A DNA stretch of 64,000 nucleotides. It comes from Letharia columbiana. Taxonomy: Eukaryota; Ascomycota; Lecanoromycetes; Lecanorales; Parmeliaceae. This document shows, piece after piece, positions 35,310 through 45,834 of this stretch; position 1 is the stretch's first letter; each line of letters starts with the position of its first letter. The stretch lies in contig NW_023501056.1 in the NCBI RefSeq assembly GCF_014066305.1, positions 770,501-834,500 of the forward strand. Direction: 5' to 3'. The notes under the pieces are model-generated. The model ran no database searches and was not told the origin of the DNA. It saw only the letters and a list, made by a program, of their open reading frames with translations. A program made the position numbers and the translations under genes.

Positions 35310-36638
35310 ATGCCCCTCGACATGACCTCCTCCGACACCTACGACACCCCGGACTCCTCCCCAGACCCCTACGACACCTCTTCCCCCACCAGCGCCACCA
35401 CCAGTGGTCTTCCTTCCCACATCGACCTCTCCTCTCTCCCCTCCGCCCTCCCAATCCTCGGTCCACTCACCGGCTACACCACCGCCACACAAGCAGCCCG
35501 CATACGCAAGAGGTTGGCCCTGATGTCAGACACCGTCCGGCGGCCCCTCACCCAATCCGAGCAAACGGCCATGGTATACTACACAGCCAAGGGCTTCGCC
35601 ATCGCCTCCTACGGTCCCACAATCGGCATTGAGGCAGGTGTGTACCAGACGTACGCTACGCGCGCCCAGTTCCGGTGGCCGATGTACGGGAAGATGATCA
35701 GTGATGCGCCGGCGGAGGGGGAAGTCCAAAAGGGATTCTGGGACGGGCAGAAGATGAGGGCGGGCGGCAAGGAGATATTGCAGGGCGTGAGCAGTCAGGC
35801 CAAGGCGAACATACTGCATGTCTCGAGGGGTTTCGCGTACTGTCTGATCGGCGCGTATCTTGCGCCGTTGTTCGTGAGCTCGTACGCGGCTACGGTGAGT
35901 GCGGTGGGGGAGTCGCGGGATCCGAGGTTACACGAGGTTAACAAGGCGGTGAGAGAGGCGGTGCTGAGGGATCAGAGGCAGAAGAAGGAGCGGGGAGGGG
36001 AGATTGTGAAGCAGACGGATGCCAGGAGGGAAGGAAGGATGCCGAATTTCCCGAGGGATCGGGACCAGGAGAGGGGAAGAAGTGCGGAGGTGGATGATGC
36101 TAGCCCGACGGGCGGTGCTATGATGGACATGGGGATAGATGAAGAGCAGGGGCGGTTGAGTGGACCGGGGGATATGGGTGGATTGCTGAGCGATGGGCAG
36201 ATGAGATCCGCGGAGGCAAAGGCAATGCCACCACCCAGCCAGACTCCTGCTGGGAACAGAGCGGCGACGTTTGAAATGGAGAAGGTGGAGAGGCAGCCAA
36301 AAGATTTTGGTAGCGACTTTGACGACGCCAGTCCTACGGGCGGGAGCGGGGCTATGGACGGTGGAGATGGAAGTGCAGGCAGCGTGTGGGAGCGTATAAG
36401 ACAGCAATCTTCCTCTGAGCCTTCGGGTTCGAGCATGGAGAGGGGTAGAGGAATGAGAGGAAGCGGCATGCAGCAGGAACAGCAGGAGGGTTCGACCACG
36501 GGCGACAGTTTTTCCTTTTCGAACTCTGACGAAGAAAGAAGTTACGCCAAGACTGAGGCGCAGAGGGAATTCGATGAGCGCGTGGAAAAGGAACGGAGAG
36601 GAGGGGAGTTCAACAGCGGTGGAGGGAGACGGTGGTGA
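35310..36638 (+). CDS. fungal hypothetical protein with hydrophobic segments
   Basis: An intronless frame of 442 residues. Residues 1-60 are Ser/Thr/Pro-rich. Residues about 60-215 form the likely folded core, with two hydrophobic stretches (near AKGFAIASYGPTIGIEAGVY at 90-110 and GFAYCLIGAYLAPLFVSSYA at 170-190) that could be membrane segments. From about 225 the protein is charged and low in complexity; the motif DDASPTGG occurs twice (about 253 and 340) and the tail is Ser/Gly/Glu-rich. I do not recognise a family with a known role. It has the look of a lineage-wide Pezizomycotina protein; an organelle-membrane location is only a guess. Codon bias and length make a chance frame unlikely. 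Confidence 0.75.
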   Translation: MPLDMTSSDTYDTPDSSPDPYDTSSPTSATTSGLPSHIDLSSLPSALPILGPLTGYTTATQAARIRKRLALMSDTVRRPLTQSEQTAMVYYTAKGFAIASYGPTIGIEAGVYQTYATRAQFRWPMYGKMISDAPAEGEVQKGFWDGQKMRAGGKEILQGVSSQAKANILHVSRGFAYCLIGAYLAPLFVSSYAATVSAVGESRDPRLHEVNKAVREAVLRDQRQKKERGGEIVKQTDARREGRMPNFPRDRDQERGRSAEVDDASPTGGAMMDMGIDEEQGRLSGPGDMGGLLSDGQMRSAEAKAMPPPSQTPAGNRAATFEMEKVERQPKDFGSDFDDASPTGGSGAMDGGDGSAGSVWERIRQQSSSEPSGSSMERGRGMRGSGMQQEQQEGSTTGDSFSFSNSDEERSYAKTEAQREFDERVEKERRGGEFNSGGGRRW

Positions 36639-37004
36639 TGCAGTAGGCAGCGTTGTAGAGGTAACACGTCTTGACTGTTCTCTCAAAGTGACGCTGGTGC
36701 CGGTGCGTATGAATGTGTGTTACAATTACGGATCGACTGCGCAAATTTTGGCAAAACTTGGTCTGGCTCGTCGGGAAACGGCAGACACGGCAATCATCAA
36801 TGGATCCGGTTGTGCTCCTTGAGTGAGGCAAACGATTGAATTTGACGGAAAGAGGTGGAGGCTCTTCACCGCTGCAACATCGTCCTCCGCCATCTCGAAA
36901 AGGGTCAATAGCTTCTGTTCACAATCAAGCTTCTGCCTCCAGCAAAGCTCCTTGCCATAGTAATACCACCACCACAGATACACAATCTCATTTTCCCCCT
37001 TCCC
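36639..37004. other. convergent 3' intergenic
   Basis: Lies between convergent genes ending at 36638 and 37005; nothing recognised. Confidence 0.4.
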
Positions 37005-37978
37005 TCACCACTTCTCCACACCCGGCCTGATATCAATCTCCCACGTAAAGCTCGTCTTCGGCTGCGTATGCAGATGCCAATACGCGTCCGCGATCGCCCG
37101 CGGATCGATCTTGGCCTCCGCCGGCAACCCGTACGCCTGCGTCCGGGGGATGTTGATCACGCCGTCGATGACGGCGTGCGCGACGTGCACGCCCTGGGGG
37201 CCGAACTCGCGCGCGAGCGACTGCGCCAGGGCGCGCAGGGCGTACTTCATGGTGGCGAAGGCGGCGAAGAGGGCGGAGCTTTTGACGGAGGCGGTGGCGC
37301 CGGTGAAGATGAGGGTCGGGGGGTGGGGGGGTGTGGATGTGGTGGTGGAGGGGGTGGTGGCGGCGAGGAGGAGGGGGAGGGTCGCTTGGGAGAAGAGGAA
37401 GGATCCTTTGCTGTGGATGGGAGATGAGTGTCAGATGTTGGAATTTTCACCCGTAAAGATGTGGCAATGGGGGATCTTTCGCGTCGTTTGCGTGTAGTGT
37501 GCCATGTTGGCTGTAGGGGAGAGGGAGAGAGAGAGCATGTGGATCCAACTCACACGCTCCCGGCATAACTCGCATCCAACACCTCTTCCGTCAGCTCCAG
37601 GAAGGGCTTTCGAACAAATGCCCCACTGGCGTTGAAGATTGCCGCCGCGCACTTGACGTCGTTGCCGTATTCGTGCTTCACCTTCTCCACCATGCCTTTG
37701 ACGCTCTTCGAGTCCGAGACATCGGTCGAGATCCCGATCGCTTTACCGCCGGAGTTGTTGATGGCGTCGACGATGGGGATGTAGGTGTCTGGATTGCGGG
37801 AGAGGAGAGCGACGGGGTAGGCGGAGGCGAATTTGCGGGCGATGGCTGCGCCGGTCTACGATCGTTTTTCCGATATCAGCGTCGATTTGGGGGAGAAGGA
37901 GGAGTGGAGGGACGAGGTCAGGGGGGAACTTACGCCTGGGCCGACGCCGGCGATGATGGCGATGGTTTTGCTGGACAT
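37005..37978 (-). CDS. short-chain dehydrogenase/reductase lacking the catalytic Tyr
   Basis: Exons 37978-37934, 37855-37554 and 37410-37005 join to 250 residues. The first intron interrupts the glycine-rich cofactor loop: AGVGPG then TGAAIARKFA. Other SDR marks are FNASGAF (NAG-like), FTGATAS with Ser at about 157, and LRALAQSLAREFGPQGVHVA. The expected YxxxK is FATMK (Phe 167, Lys 171), so the classical catalytic Tyr is absent; this pattern recurs in a group of fungal and bacterial SDRs of uncertain activity. A Thr/Pro-rich loop at about 133-147 comes from a G-rich DNA tract. The donor of intron 2 is GTGAGT after GT at 37555-37554, needed to give the VKGSFLFSQA run. Substrate unknown. Confidence 0.88.
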
Positions 37979-38416
37979 GGTGCTGGAGTGGGAGACGATG
38001 GAGGAGAGACGGGTGGTGGGGTGCATGAACCGTAGGGTTGAGGGAAAGGGTATTGCGTGATCGGCAGTTGGGGGTTCAGTAACCGCTCAATGTGTGAGAG
38101 ACGATTGCCTGACTACCTTTTATATATCAAGGCGCAGTTGTTGCATGCTTTGTGATCATGTCATCGGCTCGGCCTTCGGACATGGGGGATTGGTAAGAAC
38201 ATCATGCTACCCAACAAATGTGTACTTTCAGAGCTTGGTGCCTGCTTGCAGTGTTATGATGTTGGAATTGCTAAGGGAAGGTACATGCACGAATGTCGTG
38301 ATCTGGGAACCCTATGTTTACATCTGACCTCGCTTAAGTCAAAACCCTAAGCTAGCTAAGAATGCTCTGAAAAGGTCCCGTAGGAACCAGCAATGATCCT
38401 GTGGTGGACCCTTTCC
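37979..38416. other. intergenic, promoter side of the SDR gene
   Basis: 438 bp without a gene, upstream of the SDR and downstream of the NmrA-like gene. Confidence 0.4.
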
Positions 38417-39346
38417 TTACTTCTTCTTCGGAAACCCACTCTCAGTCTCCAACCAGGTCCCAAAATCCTTCAATCCGGGATTCATCCTCCTCAGCTTCGG
38501 TATATCCACATTGTATCCTTCCTCATCGAACCACTGAAACATGACGTTCATTTCCTTTACCATCCACTTGATGAATATCGCCAAAAATTCAAACGTAGTC
38601 GGTATCTCGTACCCCATCCTCTCTTTAAAAATCTGGCTCAACTGCGCGAACGTCAAGTCATCCCCTGCCAAGCTGATGGCTTTGTTCTTATACTCCGGGC
38701 TATCGGGCTGCAGGAAAGCCTGACCACCGAAAAAGCCAATGTCTGATGTAGCGACGTAAGCAAGACGTTTGGAGGGCTTGAGGCCGGTTTTGATCCATGT
38801 GGTGAGGATTTTGCCCATGAAGTTGGGGGTCAAGCCGTCCATGAAGGCGACGGGGCGGAGGATGGTGTATTGCATTTTGGCATCGGCAGCTCTGGCTTTA
38901 AGGTAGGTCTCGATGTCGTGTTTGCTAATGAAATGAGGCACATAGGTTGGGTGTTCTCCGCCTCGGTCGACAGAGGTGTAGACGAAGATCTGGACGTTGT
39001 GGGCGATAGCTTGATCCACCACAGCTTTCCCCTGCTTGGTCTCGCGTTCCTGTGTAGCCCCATCCTGAACAGCTTGCAGGACGCTGAAAACGCCCCAGAT
39101 GGGTTGACCATCCGAAGCCTCGAGAGCGGCTTTGAAGACGTTGGGAGTATCGTCGAGGTCGCCCTTGACCAGTTTTATGATGGTGGATTTGGCCGCGAGG
39201 GCTTTAGCGGAGGGGGAGTCAGGATTCCGGGTGAGAGCGAGGATGGTAAAGTTGGCTTTGGAGTCGGAGGCTAGGATTGTGTCGATGACTTTGCCACCCT
39301 GCTTGCCGGTACCACCAAGCACGAGAATGGGCTTGGGAGAGGTCAT
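38417..39346 (-). CDS. NmrA-like family NAD(P)-binding protein
   Basis: One exon, 309 residues. The N-terminus LVLGGTGKQGGKVIDTIL is the NmrA-family Rossmann motif (GGTGxQGG), followed by GDLDDTPNVFKAAL, VYTSVDRGGEHP and TILRPVAFMDGL, all in family order. Members bind NAD(P) and act as atypical SDR redox sensors or as negative regulators; NmrA itself represses nitrogen-catabolite genes, but this protein belongs to the broad family and the true role is unknown. The C-terminus contains a Met/Phe/Trp-rich helix (MVKEMNVMFQWFDEEGYN) typical of these proteins. The classical SDR YxxxK is absent, as usual. It points the same way as the neighbouring SDR gene but shares no evident operon. Confidence 0.88.
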   Translation of the reverse strand: MTSPKPILVLGGTGKQGGKVIDTILASDSKANFTILALTRNPDSPSAKALAAKSTIIKLVKGDLDDTPNVFKAALEASDGQPIWGVFSVLQAVQDGATQERETKQGKAVVDQAIAHNVQIFVYTSVDRGGEHPTYVPHFISKHDIETYLKARAADAKMQYTILRPVAFMDGLTPNFMGKILTTWIKTGLKPSKRLAYVATSDIGFFGGQAFLQPDSPEYKNKAISLAGDDLTFAQLSQIFKERMGYEIPTTFEFLAIFIKWMVKEMNVMFQWFDEEGYNVDIPKLRRMNPGLKDFGTWLETESGFPKKK

Positions 39347-40039
39347 GGTTGGAGGTATGTGTATACAGGAAATGCGTATGTAATTTCTATTGAAGAACGG
39401 CGAGTAGGAAGATCGGATGGAGGATTAAATGGATACATTTCGTCCCCTTATTTATATAAACAGCTAAGAGATTAGGGGAGGCTGAAAGGTTTCGCTCTCG
39501 CTCTCTTGGAGATGCGAAGTTGACAATTGCAAATCTGATTACAAACCTTGGCATTCAAGCAGGTCGCCTACTTACTCGTATTCACTAGAATTGACAATCT
39601 ACCTACTAGGATTTGCAATCTCAAAATCAAGTTAAGAGAGCGTAAAATATAATGTAATTTTTAGAAATTTAAAATATAATCGTGCTTAGATTGATAAAAT
39701 TATACAAGCTCCACACTCGGTACACCTTCCTAATCAGGCCTCAGCGCGCCTCTCTCCGCACAAATCTACCCTACTGCCTACAGGCACATAGATTAATCAA
39801 CATCTTTATACCACATCACATTTACGAGTTATAATATTATATTTTGATTCCCTAACAAATGGTAGCAACACCTGGCCTCACTTCATAGGATATCTAGGCG
39901 TTATTTTAGACGTTTATGCAAAGCCTGTATCAAAAACCTAACAATGAGGCTTGATCAGATGAAAAATCCCGCATGACTTCTACGGAGCTACAAGCACTTA
40001 AGTATTCGATCTACTCTCTTTTGACGATAAGATGGCTCG
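39347..40039. other. AT-rich intergenic DNA
   Basis: Composition drops sharply to AT-rich, especially 39600-39860. No gene. The stretch marks the left edge of the accessory region that holds the dead NLR. Confidence 0.4.
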
Positions 40040-40054
40040 ATGGACGAGATCGCT

Positions 40055-40174
40055 AGTTATTTAGTCAGTTATTTAGCTGGCCACTCGGTCAATTACTTAA
40101 TTAGCCACTCAGCCAATCACTCAGCAAATCACTCACCTAGTCGCTCAACCAGCCACTCAGCAAGCCACTCAGCT
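40055..40174 (+). repeat. 12-bp tandem repeat, about ten diverged units
   Basis: Ten consecutive 12-bp units (from AGTTATTTAGTC through AGCCACTCAGCA to AGCCACTCAGCT). Since 12 is a multiple of three, one plus-strand frame keeps a four-residue repeat (SHSA, NHSA, SYLV), lying inside a 58-codon open frame at 40040-40216 that starts with ATG. No evidence that it is expressed. Confidence 0.8.
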
Positions 40175-40216
40175 AGAGAATACGAGTACCTCATCGATCC
40201 CTACCCATTTCCATAA

Positions 40217-40550
40217 CTTCTTGAGTCTTTATGTAAATCAAGCAAAAGTGTATGTACGAGTTGACTTTCCTTAACTGGTGGTGGAAGTTCTGGATCAATC
40301 CGTCGCGCCAAAGGACCCAAGAATATCAAGGGAGGAAATGGGTTTTGCATACGCTAAGTAATTGGTGAACTGAAGAGCCAACATCAGCTCTTGATCATTC
40401 TTTGCATGCGTCCGCAGAGCTTCAGGATAAGATATTTCCCAATTGCACGTATCGTGTTTGCGAATAGATCAAATGTAATCATGTACGATAGCCTATCACA
40501 ATTCTGAACTACATAGACACGAGAATCATCAAGCTGAACTTTTAACACCG
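40217..40550. other. spacer downstream of the NLR pseudogene
   Basis: No gene recognised. Confidence 0.4.
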
Positions 40551-42060
40551 TTACTGTTGTAGGATCACATCCCCCAAAACCGATAGATCACTCCCAAGAC
40601 CGGGAAGCATCAGCAATTGCGTCCACTCCGCACGCATATCCACATCTTCCAAAACTAAGTCGAGCCCATAGTGAAGGAGCAAGCACGCATTATGATAAAA
40701 AGGTGACTGTAATAGACGCCGCAGCACGTCTTTACCATCTTCAATTGCTGGATGCTTGAAGAATTGGCCTGTGAGCCTTGAACCCGAGGTGGGCCTATAT
40801 CGGTCCCAGATCCAGAGCGAAAGTGGTGTTCCTCCGGCATTGTCCTGCTCTATGGGATCTACCTCTGTCAGAAGCAGATCTTCAATGATGTCGTTATTAC
40901 CCCTGGAATTCCATACTGCATGATACAGGAGCGTCCGTCAATTTCGGTCTCGACAATTTGTGTTCGCTCCCTTCTTGATCAGATCCCGGTATATATCCTT
41001 AGAACCAAAGCGGACAGCGAGAACCAAGATCTCCTCACCATTTACCAACGAGCTGAGGGATCGAGTATTCAAGTCCCGAAAGGTTTGGATGATCTCTGTC
41101 TGCTCCAAAGCCAAAGCCAGCTCGAGGTGCTCATCCGTGGGGCAAAATTTTCGGTCAAACAGCCATCGCATTACTGAAGTCTGACCATAATGTATGGCCA
41201 ACGACATCATTTTCGTTGCGCGACCGTTAAAAGTCGTCGGTGCTCTGGTTCGCCTCAAAGTGGTCGAGAACCTCTAGCCACCTACATATTTTTGGCTGTA
41301 CAAGTAGTCAATTCGCATCCGGAGATCTTGAAGTTTTGAGCGAGCTAACTCAGATGGCGAGTAAATTAACTCTGATTGTGAAGGAAGCGACTCTGACTCA
41401 AGCAAACCACGATTAAGCCTATATGCCTCGGTTACCCATGTATTGAAGGCATCACTACATCCAGCGCCGTTGAAGAGGAAGCCCTTGGCATGAAGCTCAA
41501 AGACTCCCTTCCGATGTTATTCTTCGAGTCTATGGAAGTGGAAAATCCAATAAAGAATCGCATAGGACCAGAAAGGGTCACCAGATGGCTGATGACAGGT
41601 CACTGTCTGCAATGATCTTTCCACAGCAGACCTATTTGCCTCAAACGTAGTGTAGCCCGGTTGAGACTCGAGAAACTCCCGGACTGACAAATGTGCGAAT
41701 CGAAATCTGTCCAACGGTTCGTCGTATACTACCAAAGGTGAAGCAGATATCCAAAATGTCTGGAATGGAAAAACTTCGATACTCGGTTGATATTGTCCGT
41801 GACCATGCTGCGATGGTGACACGGGATCTTGCGTCATCGGCGCAGAGAAGCCATTTGAAGATTGTCTCCGCAACAGTACGACCACGCTGCTCAATTTGAC
41901 CGATGTTTTCCAGGATCGAAGAATACATGCCAGCGAGGGATCGGGGGAGTCGGGTAAGTTCATTCACCAGGCCGCCTTCAATTTTGGTACGGCGACTGTC
42001 ACACAGGCTCTCGATTTGCAGACTTACCCAGAGAAACCTGTGTCGTGTAAGCCTCGTGTA
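40551..42060 (-). pseudogene. NLR-like (NACHT winged-helix plus ankyrin) pseudogene, 5' truncated
   Basis: From 42060 one frame reads the end of a NACHT module and winged helix (FLWVSLQIESLCDS, LTRLPRSLAGMYSSILENIG, SIPDILDIC). At 41734-41736 one extra T in a TTT run (coding strand) shifts the frame; the next frame continues LVVYDEPLDRFRFAHLSVRE, the typical NLR run before the repeats. It then passes three in-frame stops (TAA 41517-41519, TAG 41274-41276, TGA 40938-40940) while still reading coding sequence, including ankyrin-like segments (TLLYHAVWN, GGTPLSLW), to a TAA at 40551. No P-loop half is found upstream. Relatives are fungal STAND/NLR proteins linked to non-self recognition. Clearly non-functional as it stands. 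Confidence 0.85.
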
Positions 42061-42149
42061 TCAGAAAAGGCTGATTGTTCGAGGCTGAGCGTAGCCAACA
42101 GGGCATTCATGAATACCCAAATGCAGCCTCGCAGCCTATTTAAATTATG

Positions 42150-43273
42150 TCAGCCAGTGTATCTGTAGCTAGAAAACTCCTCCATGCATATGTAGATCCA
42201 TGCAGCCTTGTGCACCTGTATTCGAACTCCGGGCAAAGAATCCATCGGAAAGTTCTTCTCCTTCTCCTCGGACAAGATCCATAGAGCCAAAAGACATCTA
42301 ATGGTTCTGAGCCTTGGGAAAATACAGTGTAAATAACCATACAGTGCAGGGTTGAGAACCCTTTGTTGGGAAATTCTACCCAGAGAGAACCACTTGGGCA
42401 TCACTGAGCTGCCAGCTACTGTATGTGCTATTGCCTGGAACCCGTGCCACACTATGTAGGCCATACTCAAGACATCAGGTAAGACCGTCGCAATTGTGGT
42501 AGTTGCAATTGTAAATTAGTGACCAAGATTGCATGACAATACCTCCACTCTGCCTCTATGGTTGATAGCTTGGCTCAAGTGCATTTTAAACATCGTATGT
42601 CTCCTCCATATAGCCATACGAGGATGTCTTTGGGGCGCAAGGACTCGGCGTAAACCAATCGTAAGGTGCTGAAAATTAAGGATAGACCACCCTCAAGTCG
42701 TGCTCGCATGTTGTAGAAGTTGAGACGCATCAAAACGATCAAGTGTTTCCACTGTAAGGTTGGACTCTTGAAGCTGACCCCCAAGAACGCTCCTCTCTGA
42801 GTTGTTGTCTCAAATTTCGGGATTGACGCCCACGACAGAGCAGACTGTGAAGGTAACAGGCCGCTCTTCGCGCTGTATTCTACCATTGCGTTTGCAGTAT
42901 TGCCGGCGAGGAGCATCGTAGCACTGAGGCTGAGCAGCTAGACATGAAGTGGTCGAGCTGGAGCAACATGAAACAAATGTAGTGCGTTTACTGTATCAGG
43001 TAGCGCAATCCGAGTCCAGTAAGCGCCTGTGAGGAGACAAGCCACAACCGCCCTAAGGAGAAAAACAAAAACATTGCATGGCGCATGCCACATGGCGGCT
43101 ACAGCTGTGATAAGATAAGTTGGCAGGCAGCAAAGTATTGCCATCACTATCACATCACCAGTAGAATCGTTCGTAAGGACGATGGTGGTGTGGTGAGAAA
43201 AGAAAGAAAGCGAACTATAGGCCAGATCGGCATCGCGCCTCCCCCACCATTCCACTTCGTCGGACTCATCCAC
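42150..43273 (-). pseudogene. multi-pass membrane protein gene, structure unresolved, possibly decayed
   Basis: Minus-strand coding segments follow each other. 43273 to about 43000 reads VIVMAILCCLPTYLITAVAA and further hydrophobic sequence to LPDT; an intron with GTAAAC donor and TAG acceptor at 42938 removes the stop and leads in phase to LLSLSATMLLAGNTANAMVE and on to LRPKDIL (about 42610). A last segment ending at 42150 reads LPDVLSMAYIVWHGFQAIAH then WFSLGRISQQRVLNPALYGY. I cannot connect the second and last segments with a canonical acceptor: the stretch 42471-42545 has no usable AG, only a TTGCAA where TTGCAG would be expected. Either the gene is dead or a non-standard site is used. 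The start is also unknown. Family not recognised; several transmembrane helices are likely. Confidence 0.4.
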
Positions 43274-44619
43274 TGCATAAATGGATTGGAGTCAAGGTAT
43301 CGGACTCCGGATGTAGCATGTTGTTGACCGTTTGAGGCTGAGATGTAACGCGGATTGGTCGACCCTGCCAGCCAGCGAGATGGAAAAAGAAAACTTGAAA
43401 TAAGCAACCTCCACTCTCGCCAGATACTACTGCTCCATAGCAGTCATTACCCTGCATGCCCCGACTCAGAACCCTACAACGGTACATGCATTCGAAAGTC
43501 CAGCCGTTCCAGCTTCCCCCAAAAGAGCATCACCTCACCGAGAAAGCGCACGGATACGTAAGCGTAATGCACCTCTGCCTCCTCCACCAACTTACCAAGG
43601 GGTCCCACGGTGCTGACTCGATGCAGGTCATCCCAATCCTGCATGAACCCAACCCTCCTTTCAACTAATTCTTCCTTTGCGGCGCACACTGCACGCCCAA
43701 TCGGAAGCGGCCTTTACGCGCTGGAACGTCTGTGGAAGATGCAGGTTGGGGGTTTTCGTTCCTTGACTTGAAAAGTTCTTGGAAGCTCCGGTGGGGGGAC
43801 CAATGGATGATACTGTACCTGGTCGGATTGGACCGGCAGAGATGTGAGACGAAGCGAAGGATCCGGCAGCCCGTGGGTGAACATTTGGGCCTAGGTGACA
43901 TGAGGGAAGGATCTGCATTTCTGGTGCGGCCGGTTGGCGAATGGGATGGAGGGGGAAGCCGAGTGCGGGTAAAAGAAGCAGATTATGCAGAAATGTTGTA
44001 GTCAGATATTAGAGCGGTAATGTACATTCCCTGGGGGGCATGGGCTCGTGGCAGGGTAGGGCTGGACCGTTCTATGTTTTAGGGGGAAAGGATGACAAGG
44101 GCGGCTGATGGTGTGATGTTTGAGGCACAATTTAGTGGTCAGCTGGTAGAATTTTGAGGATGACTGGGTTTCAGGGGATGGATATGTGTGGGACAGGCGG
44201 ATGATGGTGGTGCTGGTATTTGACGAGTATGTATTGTATTGTAATCATTATTGGGGAGAAGCTGGCAGAGAAGGTAAATATGTTTTGGATATGTGTAGAT
44301 ACAGACTTTGCAGTCCAAAGCAAATTGTCCAGAATGTATGACTCAAGCTCCATCTACCTATGCTGACGAGCGCCAGTGACTCATAAGAATCAACGCGCCC
44401 AATGATGCTGAAGAGGAAACAGGATGAGGACCAATATTTGTACATTAAAAATTGAAGGACTGCACCATTGCAATGCTTCGCTGGTAAACGTTCCTTCCCA
44501 ACGAAATGCAAGGGTATCTTCGCGTGAAGTGCTGCAAGGCGCCATAGCAATGTAGTAGATATCCTCCCAAAGAAAAGGATAACGCAACGATGAGTCAACA
44601 GGAAAGACTCTGGTGTGCT
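43274..44619. other. intergenic, 1.3 kb
   Basis: No gene seen; frames are short and overlap on both strands. Confidence 0.4.
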
Positions 44620-45834
44620 CTAGGCGGCCGACGGACGGCGTAAGATCTCCTCGCAGTTTGCGTCAAAACGCATATTCCAGAGCCTGATACCTTGCATCAG
44701 GCTCTCCGTTTCCTCCAGTTCCCTGTCTCTTCCGAAGATGGAATCGACAAACTCGCAGCCGCTGTTTTTCCCCATTTTCACAGATCCTTTCGCTCCTTCC
44801 TTTCTCGCCACCTTCCACATGTAGTCTTCGCAGATCTTCAGAAGTTTCTTGAAGCGCGCCCATAGTCGGTCGCCACCCGCCAGGAAGTCCTTGATCGTTT
44901 CCCGGTTATCAGAATACCTGACTCGTGGCAAACATTCATCAGCTCTCTTCATCTTGCAGGCTAGCTTGATGAGCAGCAACCAGAGATCGCCCGCTACCTC
45001 AGACATCGGTGTTTGTGGTCCATGGTGGAAAACGGTCCAGTCATAGATCCATTTACCGAGCGAATTAGCATCAAAGACGCTCCCAAGTAGCAGCACCGGT
45101 GACTCAGTGGGATCCCAGTTTTTCAACGAATACCCAGCAGGTATTCGGTGTTTGGCTGCATCAGCTGCTGTTGCCTCGCGTGGTGGCGGCGCCGCTTTTG
45201 CTGGTTTTGCCGTCGACGGTCTAGACTCCGATGGCCGGCGCGCTCGTGTCTTTTGTGAGTCAGAGGCTTTCTCTTGAGCAGGCACCTGGTTGAAGAAGAA
45301 GTGATTGTTAGCTTTGGGCTTTGGCTTGTAGTACTTTTCTTCTTTGTAGCGGCTGGCTTGTGGCCTGATGTACGTGAATGTAGGCTCATCTGCTTCGTCA
45401 GACGTATCATTGATGATAGGCTGTTTCTGCGATCGCGTGGAGGCGTGGCGCCTTGGGCCGTCGGTGTTGCCACCACCATGGATGCCAGTGTTTGAAAAGC
45501 GGCGAGCTTTTGGTTTGCTTCGTTCGAAATTGTCTCTACTCACATGGTCCTGGTATACCGGTGGCGACTGGTAGTCTGGCCTGGTAGCGTAATAACTTGG
45601 GGATGGGTATCCTGCTGGAGAGTGCCATCCTCCTGGGCCTTGTGGGTAGGTGTAGCTTTGTTTGCGCGAATGTCGCTTTGTAGACTTTGGTGATGTGGTT
45701 GGTGATTGATACTGCGGTGGTACCCAGTAAGAGTAGTGCGGAATCGGTTGAGGCGATCCCGAGGGCGAGGTTGTTGCTGAGGTATTGTAGTTATAGCGGA
45801 CATATCCCTGCGGAGGGACAGAATAGTGGTACAT
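44620..45834 (-). CDS. fungal hypothetical protein, Tyr/Pro/Ser-rich with conserved helical C-terminus
   Basis: An intronless frame of 404 residues. Residues 1-230 are low complexity, Tyr/Pro/Ser-rich then basic (PYYVPPQYQSP-like runs, RHSRKQSYTYP, RPSESRPSTAKPAKAAPPP). Residues about 235-400 look folded: IPAGYSLKNWDPTESPVLLL, DANSLGKWIYDWTVFHHGPQ, then EVAGDLWLLLIKLACKMKRA and a Lys/Arg-rich helical end. Proteins with this layout occur widely in Pezizomycotina, sometimes mislabelled as cell-wall glycoprotein because of the Pro-rich head; there is no signal peptide here, so a wall role is not supported. The biochemical function is unknown. No intron is needed. Confidence 0.78.
   Translation of the reverse strand: MYHYSVPPQGYVRYNYNTSATTSPSGSPQPIPHYSYWVPPQYQSPTTSPKSTKRHSRKQSYTYPQGPGGWHSPAGYPSPSYYATRPDYQSPPVYQDHVSRDNFERSKPKARRFSNTGIHGGGNTDGPRRHASTRSQKQPIINDTSDEADEPTFTYIRPQASRYKEEKYYKPKPKANNHFFFNQVPAQEKASDSQKTRARRPSESRPSTAKPAKAAPPPREATAADAAKHRIPAGYSLKNWDPTESPVLLLGSVFDANSLGKWIYDWTVFHHGPQTPMSEVAGDLWLLLIKLACKMKRADECLPRVRYSDNRETIKDFLAGGDRLWARFKKLLKICEDYMWKVARKEGAKGSVKMGKNSGCEFVDSIFGRDRELEETESLMQGIRLWNMRFDANCEEILRRPSAA

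Noticed and set aside
35928..36686. 252-codon minus-strand frame
   Set aside because: It lies opposite the coding C-terminal part of the 35310-36638 gene and has Ser/Pro/Leu-rich shadow composition.
37005..39346. Secondary-metabolite cluster around the SDR and NmrA-like genes
   Set aside because: No backbone enzyme (PKS, NRPS, terpene cyclase) or transporter lies nearby; two accessory-type genes alone are not a cluster.
39347..40039. RIP-mutated transposon in the AT-rich stretch
   Set aside because: AT richness fits, but no transposase or repeat copy could be recognised; a RIP index and repeat search would be needed.
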